Of a DNA stretch of 64,000 bases, positions 28,620-40,000 are shown in pieces (positions within the stretch are counted from its first letter, which is position 1; the number at the start of each line of letters is the position of its first letter). The notes under the pieces were generated by a model. The model saw only the letters and a program-made list of their open reading frames with translations, made no database searches and had not been told where the DNA came from. A program made the position numbers and the translations under genes. The DNA lies in assembly GCF_000218685.1 (NCBI RefSeq), contig NW_006763291.1, positions 3,087,173 to 3,151,172 on the forward strand, written 5' to 3'. The DNA is from Serpula lacrymans var. lacrymans S7.9 (taxonomy: Eukaryota; Basidiomycota; Agaricomycetes; Boletales; Serpulaceae).

Positions 28620-28760
28620 GTTGGTGGTGCGGAAGAGACTTGGAAAAGTGTGGGAGCGTGAGATATTGGGCATGTGACCCCGCGTAAGCACGTGCTCTCG
28701 CGACACCGTGTCTCCTGAGTTGGATTGGCTCTGAACGCGCCTTGCAGCACAACGGCAACC
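28620..28760. promoter_or_regulatory. Bidirectional RPB10/YCS4 promoter with E-box cluster
   Basis: Compact 141 bp promoter. CATGTGAC at 28671-28678 matches RTCACRTG on the minus strand. CCGCGTAAG at 28680-28688 is followed at once by the E-box CACGTG (28689-28694). The composite CGCGTAAG-CACGTG is nearly identical to one at the separase promoter. The nearest E-box is 66 bp before the YCS4 ATG. Confidence 0.5.
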
Positions 28761-31700
28761 ATGAGCGCGAGCTTTGAGCTTCAAGACGAGCTACAGGCCC
28801 TGCAAGACCTCGAAACATACGATATCCAGAATGAACACGATATACATTCCTCAGATCCCGCACATCTCCTTGAAGGTCGCTTTGTCCTTATTTTTGAGGA
28901 TGAGCATGTCTGACTTTTTACTTCCAGGAGCCGTCGAATCTGTTGCAGAGTCATCGGAGGCCATTACGGATGCGCAGACTTTTGATATATTTCGGAGCTT
29001 GCTCAAGTATGCAGATGCAGTTCCAGGACCAGTCATGAGCAAATTACTCGACTCAATTTCGTCTGGTTTCGCTGCTCAGATAGACGCTACAATCAGAGAT
29101 GTTGAGGAAGAAGATCAGCAAACGTTTATGGCTCATAAACTTCCGCTAGAGATGTACTCATTTTTGTTACACTGGTTTGTCTCCGCGGCGGAGAAGGTGA
29201 AATCCAATGGCGAAGAGGAAGCTGCTCCGCCTCCATCAAAGTCGCGTCGTGGAAGAGGGGGGAAAGCTGCTGCTTCACGATCCGCAGCCTCACGACGGAC
29301 AGAAGCATGGACATGGATAGATCAGATACCACATACACTCGCCTTGATCAGCAAAGCTCTCAGACTCAAAACTCACCGCATATGGCTCACTAGTCCGGAG
29401 AGGGATGCATTCATTTCGTGAGCAGAATATTATTACCTGGATTATTAGAAATATCTTACTTATAACGCTAAAGATGCCTCACACGACCAGCCTACCACAT
29501 CATTGAAACGGAACAATATATGAAATCTCAACCCATAAAGCTAGGTGTTTACAAAGTCATTTGTCTTGCCGTAAAGCACCACGGGCACGCGCTTGCAGCA
29601 CAAATCAGTATCATGCAGTCACTTCAATATTACGAACACCTTTCGGAACCCATGGCGGAATGTTTAACAGTTCTTGCAAAGGAGTTTGATCACGCACAGT
29701 TAGGCGACGAAATACTGCGAGAAATATCGGGGAAGACGTTCAGTGGCCAGGATACTAAAGGACCCAGGGCGTTCTCGAAGTTTTTGGTGAGGTACAGCGA
29801 ACTAGCACCTAGATCCGTTTTGAAACAAATCAGCTTGTTATTGGCCCATCTGGATTCCGAGGTGAGCAGTATAAAATATAGCAAGCTAGCTTTTTTGACA
29901 AATGTTCACAGTCGTATCCTATGCGAATGGCGTTGGTGGAGGTCATAGGTTCTCTTATCCGTGAACTTGCGCTATCCGCAGACCTTGCAGCTGACGCCGC
30001 TCAATCTCAGAAGCAGCTTGATGGTCTATATGAACTGCTCGTCTCACGGACGCTAGACCTATCTTCATATGTTCGTTCCAAAGTTCTCGCCACGCTGTCA
30101 AAACTATGCGATTTGCCCGTGAAATTCCCAAAACAACGACTCAAGATCACGAGGGCCGCTGTTGCAATGTTAGACGACAAAGCTGCCAGTGTGCGGAAGG
30201 GAGCCATATCGCTCATTGTGAGACTCGTAGTAACACACCCCTACGGGCTGATGCACGGCGGACTTCTTGGCCTCGCTGAGTGGGAGGATAGATACGCAGA
30301 GGTGAAAAAAGAACTCGAGAAAGTTGAAGGTGCAGTTGGTAAAGCGGTGGAGAGGGAAGGCGATAGTGATGACCAGCAAACTGATAAGGAGGATGAGGGA
30401 GATGAAGATGAAGATGAAGATGATGACGGTGAAGATGAAGAAGGTGAAGACCAAGATGAGCACGAAGATGAAGACGATGCTGATGGGGACGCTGAACACG
30501 ATGGTCCCAAGAAGAAGAAGAAGGTCACCAAATCTAAAAAGTAGGCCTTCAGGACCATCTATGCGAACTATAAATGACTGTCTTCATTTCCAGGAAAAAA
30601 GTGAAGTCAGATAATGACATGGATGTGGATGTCGAGTCACAAGAAGAAGCTGATGAAGACGTTGACATGGATGAAGAGGAAGATGACAGTAATCATGCCA
30701 ATGCGAAAAACAAGAGAACAAAGAAGAAAGAGAAAAAGAAACCGCGCAAGTCATATCTGAACATGGCCGCGCTTGCTTCTGAACAAGAGGCCTTGGCCGC
30801 TTTGGAGTCCAACCAGATTCTACACCTTCGATTGAGGAAAAAGTATTACGCGGAAGCCCTGAATTTCATCAGAATGGTAGAGGGTGCGACAGACATGATC
30901 ACCCAACTTCTAGGAAGTACGAACAAAGCGGAAGTGCTGGAGTCGATGGAATTCTTCAGAGTTGCTTGGGAATATCAGTTTGACAGTGCAGAGGTAAGGA
31001 TCCTCAACCCTATCTCCTGTCTCTTTGATTTACAATACTTATATCGAACAGAAAGGAATCAAGCGCATGCTGCATCTCATCTGGGCAAAGGACAATAACT
31101 CGACGTCGGAAGAAGGCAAAGAACTGAAAGGTGTTCGTTCAAGGCTGCTTGAGTGCTATCGAAGTCTGTATTTTGAACCTCTCCCTGACATGGAGCCAAA
31201 GCAACAAGTTAACAGAATAGCAAAGAACATGATTGAGTGCGTATATGTCTTGACCAGAATATGACCAGTTTCGCTGATAGAACAATAAAGGTTAACCTAT
31301 GATGCCACCTTGGCCGAACTGACCAGTTTGGAAGAAATGCTGAGGTCAATGATGGATGACGGACAGATCCATCAGGACGTCATATCAAAACTTTGGCAGG
31401 TCTACAGTACGGTGTTCTTTTTATGGTTGGTATCGAAATTTTAAAAAACGTACAGGCTCGGATAGACCATTACCGAAGTCACAACGTCGGGGCGCTATCA
31501 TTGTCATTGGGATGTTGGCACTGGCCAAGAGAAGTGTTGTAACTGACAGGGTTGATACTTTACTTAAAGTGGGACTCGGGCCTCTCGGCAAGGTGAGTGG
31601 GCATGTTCTGTTATACCTGTCAGTCAGCTGAGTATTGAGGGATATAGGTTGATTTAACTCTAGCGAGGTACACATGTCTGGCTCTTCAACGTCTAAATGG

Positions 31701-33828
31701 AAGTGCGAAGAAAATAAAAGGTCAGCGTTGATTTTCTTCACCGATATGGTTATCTTTGACCATGAATCAGGCTCGCTTCTTGATAAAAACCTTCGCATTG
31801 AGATGGATAATGCTATTTTCCGCAAATTGCAAGACACGGTCGAACATCCTTGTCGGTCAAAAGAATGGTTCGGTTTAGCCGAACAGGCCATCAACACAGT
31901 CTACGCGCTCGGAGAGCATCCTGATGAACTATGCAACGATTTGATAAAAAACCTCACCAGACGTGCATTCGCGCGGCGACCTCAGGATGAACAGTCGTTA
32001 TCATCTCGAGGGCAAGATCCAGACGCGATGGATGAGGATTCCGCTCCACCAGCTTCAGCAGCACCGCCAGCTTCCATAGCTCCGCCAGCTTCCGTCGCTC
32101 CATCTACTCAGGCGTCACATATGTCGCATTCTCAAAACTCAAGCAAAGATGGAGAGAGGGATACAGGAGAAGCCTTTCATTTAAGCCAGCTTTTGTTCGT
32201 TGTTGGTCACGTTGCCATCAAACACATCGTCTTCTTGGAATTAGTAGAGAGGGAATGGAAACGTCAGAAAGACGAGAAACAAGCAGGTATGAGTTTTTCT
32301 AAACCACTTAATTATGAGACCCCTGATCAAAGCATTTCAGCCGATAAACTGGCCGTAGGGAATGGCACACCCGACAAAGCCTCTAAAGATGGGGAGGAGC
32401 TAGACCAAGTCGCTGGTAATGCCGAAGACGAGATAGGCGAGCGGATAGCGGGTGTTCGAGAGACTGAGCTTCTTTATGGACCCGAATCACTGTTGGCAAT
32501 CTATGGGCCCATGATCGTCCATATTTGTGGCAGTCCCCACAGATTCAAGGTAAGATAAAATCGTATGAACATTAACATCTACTGACTGACTGATCACTCG
32601 CGTAGAATCGTACCTTAAGAGCGGCAGCTACACTGTCTTTCAGTAAATTCCTCTGTGTCAGCTCTCAATTCTGTGACCAACATCATCGGCTATTGTTCAA
32701 GATTCTCGAGACGTCAAAAGATGCAAATATCCGGAGCAATATTGTTATTGCACTTGGAGATGTCGCAGTCTCGTTCAGTAATATAATTGACGAGAATAGC
32801 AACGAACTTTACAAAGGTCTCTCTGACGGGGATCTGGTCGTCAAAAAAAACACCCTGATGGTGCTTACCCATCTAATTTTGAATGGAATGATCAAAGTGA
32901 AAGGTCAGCTGGGAGAAATGGCTAAATGCCTAGAGGACGAGGAACCGCGGATAGCTGACCTTGCGAAGTTGTTCTTCACTGAATTATCAACGAAGGAGAA
33001 TGCGATCTACAACAACTTGCCTGATGGTATGCAATTCCATGTTCCTTATTTTCAGCCTTGATAATCACCAACCCAATTACAGTTATAAGTCACCTGTCCA
33101 CTGGTGATCACGCAGTGGATGAGGACACATTCCAAAGCACTATGAGATATATATTCTCTTTTATTGAGAAGGTTAGTCCTTGACATGAGTTTCAAATGAT
33201 CCTGTTCTTAGCCCACCCCCAGGAAAGACAAGCAGAAAACATAGTCGATAAGCTGTGCCAAAGATTCCGACTTTCAGAAGATCCTCGACAATGGAGGGAC
33301 ATTGCCTTCTGCTTGTCACTGCTTCCCTTCAAGTCAGAGAGATCTGTCAAGAAGCTTATTGAAGGTTTGCAATTTTATCGCGACAAGCTTCACGAAGAAG
33401 CTGTTTTTGCACGTTTCTCCGAGATTCTTGCCAAGGTGTGTGATTGGAGCCCCTGAGCCCTACAGATAGCCTAACCTTTTAATTCAATAGGCTCGCTCCA
33501 ATAAATCTGCCAATAAACCGGATTCTGAACTGAATGAGTTCGAGGGCGTGAGTTTAAATCTTTTGGTAGCTTCGTTGACACTGAAGAATTCCTTATTTTT
33601 AGATACTTGAGGAGCACAAACGTCAAGGCGAAGAAGATAACGAACTCGAACGTAGGGTGGAAGGTAAGAAGGCTGCCGCAAAGAAAAAGGCTAGTCGACG
33701 CTGTAAGCACATACTTATCTTTCCATTTGATGCCAGTGTCTGAACTATATTTCATGACAGCTACTCGAAAAAAGGTCCGGGAATCCGAGCCCATTCAAGC
33801 GGACAATGACGACGACTTATACATGTAG
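28761..33828 (+). CDS. YCS4: Condensin non-SMC subunit CAP-D2 (Ycs4/Cnd1)
   Basis: Second HEAT-repeat subunit of condensin, which works with SMC2/SMC4 and kleisin in mitotic chromosome compaction. The start at 28761 gives MSASFELQDELQALQDLETY. The N-terminal Cnd1 domain (about 28900-29450) is followed by HEAT helices (SYVRSKVLATLSKLCDLPVK; DDKAASVRKGAISLIVRLVV). A long Asp/Glu tract (about 30370-30510), a Lys cluster and a second acidic-basic tract precede SYLNMAALASEQEALAALES. An Ala-Pro-rich linker lies near 32050. The C-terminal Cnd1 domain has RTLRAAATLSFSKFLCVSSQ, NIRSNIVIALGDVAVSFSNI, and WRDIAFCLSLLPFKSERSVK. The basic tail ends DNDDDLYM at 33828. More than ten short introns. Identity is strong. 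Confidence 0.94.
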
Positions 33829-34177
33829 CCTCATCTAAATCTTGTTTCTTCCGATGTATCAGCACATGTATTGTATGCCTAGGATCAGTTAATGCAAGGT
33901 AGTCTGAAAGTGCGAAAAGAAGCAGAAAGCATGATTGCAAAAGTGATTCGAAAAACGAGTGTGTACGCGCACTCAACTAGCTTGAGTCGCAAATAGACGA
34001 GAAAATGAGAATGAGCGTGTGTGCTGGGCGAAAGGTATACCCAGAAGGTTAAATATTAAAGCGAGATTGTGGTATAGTTGCGTAAAAGATGTGAAACGGA
34101 ATACAATGCAACGTGTCCATGGACAATCTCCCCCGGAAATAAAGCAGGAACAAAAAAACTGTGATCCATAAGTCTAC
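33829..34177. other. Convergent 3' flanks of YCS4 and MSS4
   Basis: 349 bp between two stop codons that face each other. It should hold both 3' UTRs; no gene is seen. Confidence 0.5.
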
Positions 34178-36787
34178 CTACTCTGCCTTGAAACGGCCTC
34201 CCCCACCTCCCCCACGCATAATAGCTTTCATAAAGTTAAAGAAGCGGTCAGCATACTCCACAGGAGGTACGGGACTTATTTTGTGCTGTTCACGATAATT
34301 TATTAAGTATGACAGAGAAAATAGCAGAACGACAAGACTTACTCGATCAGCTTTTAGACCCTTCCAAAAATGTTCGAGTTTCTTGACGCTAGCATAAGGC
34401 GTCAAGATGTCGATAACACCAAGGTAATATATCGTGTCCGTAGCCTCATTCGACTCGTCCGTTGCCTGTAGACCACCTTCGTCCTGGTAAAAGATGAAGT
34501 GCTGACGGTCACCTGTGTCCACCTCTGGAAGATTTAATGTGCCAGCGCCGAGTCGCTTTGGGTCAGATGTACGCATTGCTTGACGCATAGCGATAGCTTC
34601 GGGCGACCTGCCACCCTTAATCTGAGTAATTTTACGGCGAATGGGCGGAACAGCAGGCTAGGGTTAAGATAGGTGTGAGTGAGGAGGGACGACTGGTAGA
34701 TAAAGCGCATATACGCACAGAAAAAACTTTAAGTGTGTTACTCCTGACGTTGTCCCGATTACCCCGCCGCACGTTGTGAATCCCCACGAGTAAACTGTAA
34801 TCCATCACATGCACTTTCTTCAATAGTTCTGAATCTCTCCTCAGTTGTTCAGTCAACAACGCCCTCTTCTCCGGTCCCAACTCCAACATTTTCCCTCTGT
34901 TGATCCAATTCAAGTCCTTCAACACAGCCCGTGGGTTTTGAGAAGCCTTTTCCTCTGAATACAGTCTACCAACCGTGCTTCCCTTCAAGTCAAACGTTTC
35001 GTGGATATCCTTGTGAGGAGGGAATAGATTGTTCATGATCACGAAATGAATCTTTCGACCCCGAGGCAACTTTACACGGTGGAGACCATAAAACCGCGAA
35101 AGTAACGTGTGAGGGTTATTCTTCACATGAGAGTAGTATTCGCTCAGGATGGACAGTAAGAACTTATGTTCTGAGTGCCGGATAGTCTTGATAATGAAAC
35201 GATAGTCACGGGAGAAATAGAAGAAAGACCCTGATTTTCCTGGTGACCCTAGCTCGGATAAGATGTATTTTGCAGTTAGAGACAGCAAATAATCCGCTGG
35301 ATCCAGTTGGAAGTAGTCCTCTCGCAGTTCTCGAAACACGTTTGGGGCATAGTCCTTGAACTTGAAGTCATACTTTGCCGAAGGCGTCAATTCATTCCCG
35401 ACGCTAAACAGTATTGGTTATTAAAACAACAAAATTGAACCAAGCGACGTACATATCAAAGGAGTACTTGTGTCGTGCCGTGAAATCTTCATCTGTAAGA
35501 GGACGCTTAATCTTAGCCTGACATCGAGAGACCTATGTAATGTTTGTCAACAAGTCGGACTCGTGGTGATGAGACGTAACCACTTACAGCAATTCGAATG
35601 CCAGTCAACATGTTGTACATAAGCACGTAATTGACGTGGTCCTCCCCAATAAGATTCCCTACCAGCACTTTCGTCTCTTCATCTCTACTTGACCCTCCTC
35701 TCTGCATCGATACTTTCCTTGTCAAAGCCGCTTCTGCCTCTTGCTGAGCCTTGGCCCGTTTGCGCTCCCTCCTAATCTGCTCTGCCTGCATTTGGATATC
35801 ATCCTCTATGTCGCCATCCTCGACCCCGTACGCTTGAGCGCTCTGGCCAGCCCCCTGCAGCGACGTCCGTAAGCCGGCTTGCACATTCGAACCTGTGGTA
35901 TTCCGTCGTGTAGGGCGATGCGAAGTTATTGGCGGTGGCTGAAGATATCCATCCGCAGACAAGTTGGCTTTCATCATTTGCGAACCAGAGGGATCAGTAA
36001 AAGGCGTGTCGGTCGTTAGTGTACTGCTGTCGTCAGAAAGCTGATGAACACGGTGTGGTGCTGAGGTCGCTGTGCGGGAAGTCAACGTCGAGAGTCTGGT
36101 TTCAGTCGAGGCTCGATGCAAGGACTCGTGTGAAGAAGGGCCAGCACGAGAAAATGCCGACGGAGGATAGCGAGGAAATGGACGGGGCCCTTCCCGAGAT
36201 CCAATGGAAGGCTGTCGCTCTCGTACAGTATCTTCGAAGATGACAGGCCTGCCAATCGGCTCAGACTTGGAGTACACGACTGGGGGAGGAAACACGTCCC
36301 CTTCCGCGTGATCATCTTGTTCCACACTGGCTGGGGGAGACGGCGGCGGTGGCCCTATATTGCTGTTGTTTAAGTCGAACTTATCGTTCAGAGTATCACT
36401 TGGCACAACATGCATCAGAGATCTTCCCACTTTTGTAAACAGTGTATCTGGAACTGGGCCCGCCTCCAGTTGGACTTTGTCGCCTGTTACCTTGACGATA
36501 TGCATTTCTTGGGAGTGGATGTTCTGGGCAGCCTGGCGGCTCATAATGTGCATTGGATTGACATTCTCAGGTTCGCGGTTGCTACTGGACGTTGGACCCA
36601 AAGTGTGTGCGGATGACGAGCGCGAGCTAGAAAGAGAATTGTGAGAAGCAGCAGACAAGGGCGCTGTCCTTGCTGTTTGGAAGGAAGCTCCTGAGGAAGA
36701 AACGAGGCTCTGCCTGTGAAAATGGTCGAAAGACGGGGATGAAGGGCTGGTTGCGGTGGAAGATGGGGCCAGCACGGTGCTGGCCAT
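34178..36787 (-). CDS. MSS4: Phosphatidylinositol-4-phosphate 5-kinase (Mss4/Its3)
   Basis: Makes PI(4,5)P2 from PI4P at the plasma membrane and supports actin organisation and endocytosis. The start at 36787 ([20 protein letters not shown]) opens a disordered Ser/Pro-rich region of about 380 aa. The kinase domain begins near 35640 with [20 protein letters not shown] and GIRIAVS, then [18 protein letters not shown]. Catalytic landmarks are FIIKTI (ATP-binding Lys), [42 protein letters not shown], and [12 protein letters not shown] (metal-binding IID-like motif). The activation loop [18 protein letters not shown] keeps the Glu typical of type I kinases, favouring PI4P as substrate. The Gly-rich end [11 protein letters not shown] stops at 34178. 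About five introns. Both the family and the type I assignment are well supported. Confidence 0.95.
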
Positions 36788-37093
36788 GAGTGATCTGGAG
36801 TAAAGAGGGAAAAGGACTGAAGCGTATGGGCAAGGAAGAGATGGAAAGGATATGCAGGAAATAAAAAGAAAATGAAAGGTCGAGGATGATAATCAAAGCA
36901 AAAGCGTTTTGGTTCGTCGTCGTCGACAGCGTCTGCCTGGCCCGGTGGCTGTGGCTCGGCTGGTCTCAAACCGAAAAATATAGCACCCGCGTGGTGGCTT
37001 ATCCTATCCACATGTATATTCAATTACCCGCACATACTCTAGAATAGCTTTCTATCCCACTATTAACAGAAAATACACTACACACATCCCATT
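36788..37093. promoter_or_regulatory. MSS4 upstream region and separase 3' flank
   Basis: About 306 bp between two minus-strand genes. The MSS4-proximal part is A/G-rich on the plus strand, meaning pyrimidine-rich on the coding strand. No recognised motif or extra gene. Confidence 0.4.
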
Positions 37094-40000
37094 CTATAGG
37101 TAGAACGGTATCCCATACACCACAGGCGCAGCACCAGTCAGGTATCTCAGCTTGCACGAGTCTCGCGCTTGAGACACGGCAGCTACCAACGATGTCCCTC
37201 CCTGTTCTCCTTCCTTATTCTTCCGAACACCATCAGCAGTCAGCTGCAATTTGTCGAACACCACCTGCGAGAATTTATCAATGTCGCGGTCGGTGACGTC
37301 CCACAAGTTGGCTACCAAAGACGGACTGACGTCGGACATAAATATGGCCGCGAAATAAGCGATCATCATCTTGACATAAATTGATTCTCAAATACACTCA
37401 CCAACCAGCCAGCATATAATTATAGGGTGTTCCCACACGATCAAAGTCCCCCATGTCCTTCAGTGCTCCAGAGGAACAACCCCAGAGCATGGTCGCCGCG
37501 CACCTAGGAAGATGCCGAATTCGATGTGATCGCACATACTGCTCTCCCCCACCGTGTCCAAAATAACTGTAACACTTTAGCTGAATAGCATATCATCAGC
37601 CAAAAGTGAATCACGCACATCACGAGGTCTTTTCTTGTTAAGGCATCCAGGAACTGCTGCTCACTTGGGGGACGTCCAATGACGCCTTCCCATCCTACTT
37701 CACGCATGCTGCCTAGCCAGCTTGCAAAGCGGCCCTCAGTTCCCTTGAGGTCACCGCTTGGGTTGAGAACGTAATATGCCTTTCGTGGGTCGACCTTCAC
37801 TCTGTCAATAGTCCCTATCTCAGTGGCCATTGCCTCATTGGCCGTCTCTCCGCGACTTCTTTGCCACTCCGCAAACTGAAGCTTGTCCATCAAACACTCC
37901 ATGTTAGGAATCCGGCTAACGCTCCTCCCTCGCAAAATTGGAATAGACTCCCAAGGGATGCCCTGCACATTCTTGTCCAGAACCAAAAATAAGTGGCTAT
38001 CTTGCTTTGGCACGACTCTTGCCTTCGCTCTCGCAGCGTGTTCCTCTAACGCCGTGCGTAAATCGACTGTTACTTGATCCACGTCGACCTCGGAAATTGC
38101 TATTGGAATGCCGTGGAACTGGTACAGGTCAAGGATGAAGTACACGAGGTCTTCCAGCTCCTCATCTCTGCACTTGGGCGACAGTGTGGAGAAACACTCG
38201 AGGAGGTTATCATCGAGGGTGACTTTCGATTTCTGTTTACGGTCTTGAGCAGGGAGGCTGCGTTTGAAGACACGGTCAAGATGGGCCCTGAAATCCGAGA
38301 TAATATCCCGAGGTATTTTCGTCGGCTCGCTCAAAATTGTCTGTAATGCACATCCCTTAATTAGCGTCACTTTGCGGTCCGGGCGAAAAGCGCACCTTGA
38401 ATGCACCTAACCAACAGTACTCAATGTTCTCTAGTAGCTCCTGCATTCGTTTATCAAGAGCCGACCGGTCCGCCCACCATGCAGTTCGTGCCTTTTGGTC
38501 ATCTTTTTTTACGTGAGCAGCCTGTCTTGTTCCCTGATCACTGAGTCTGATGATTTCTTTCAACTCGTTCAATGCGTCATCGAATGTTAGATGTTCGTCG
38601 TCGTCCGTTTCCCTCCTCCCTTTCAAGGGAACACAGAATATGAGAGGGTCAGATCGTGCGCGTTGCCGACAGACGAACATCGTGTTCTTATCCTCTGTAA
38701 TGGTGATATTGACAACTGTCCAGTTATCAGGGAGCGAATCTACTCGCGAGGTCGACAGTGCTGCTGTATCCAACGTATGCGACTCGTATCTCGAAAGAAT
38801 AGCTTCCCAGTATTCCTTGAGTGATTTGTCATCTGTGGTAGTATCGTTATCTCCGTCGTCCGATCCCTCCAGAGCACGTAGTCGAGTTTTTGCAGCCTGT
38901 GCAATGGGTCGAGGGAGGGGAGACCCGTTCGGTGTCATTAATGGCCACTGAAGATCATCAAATCTCTGTACATCAGGAAACTTGTGTTGGATTGTCTCCA
39001 TGATCTCGCGGTGCAACGTAATAGCAGTAGAAGCATCTAATTCAAAATATGTGAATATATGCGTGGGGAGTACAAGGCATTACACGCACCAAGAAGACGT
39101 GCAACCAACACTGGTCCTTCTTTCCCTGGTTTTCCGAGTGAGGTTTGCAGTGCCTTGATGATCGCGAGGGAGACTGCCGCGTTACGGACATGAGATACCT
39201 TACCTCGTCGGGCTGTCAGTATCAAGTCTGCCCAGAATAGCTCTTCTGCATTATCGAGCGTCGAAACGATGTCCTGTGTAGAAGCAGAAAACGATGGAGC
39301 TTTCTCTCCAGACATGCCCACAGGTAACGAAATAGTCGATTCTGCCAGAGAGTTGAGGAACATATCAGCTCTAAATTGGCCATACACATCGTGAAGAGTG
39401 AGTTTCCCCATCAACGCATTTTCCTCTGCCTTGGTTTCTGGAGACGGGGGAAGAGCTATGAGTTTCTCGAGCATCGCCTGGTATTCGTCATCGACATCGT
39501 CGCGTAGGAGCCAGATGTGTTGACGGAGTATCGCTGAAAGTAAAACCGGGACTACCGTCTCCTGAGCCGTTCCACTGATGGAATGCCTAGGCGAAGAACC
39601 TACGCCCGATTTCCGGGGGCTGGTAGAACCATCCAAGCTGGCGAAATTCTTCTCGAGCTCCGCAATCATCGTAGCAGCTTCTTTATACAGCTGTCGAGGG
39701 TCTTTCTCCTCGCCACTAATCTGGCTAAAGTCTCCCCTTAGACGTCTGATATCAGCAGCATCAGTCCCTTCCAAGTCTGCTAATAATTCTGCAGCACGCA
39801 AGAGGCTCTCGTGCCCGGTATCGATCTGACCCTGGTGTAACTGGATCTCGCCTTTCCTGGCTAAAGCCCGGCTGGCCATCGCTTGCGTGTTGAGTGACTC
39901 GGCCATATCGTGAGCCTGCTGCGCGAAGTACTCCGCCTCCCTGGCGGAACCTCGAGCAAAGTAAGCCTGGATGAGAGCAAACAACGTCGAAAGGAGGCCT

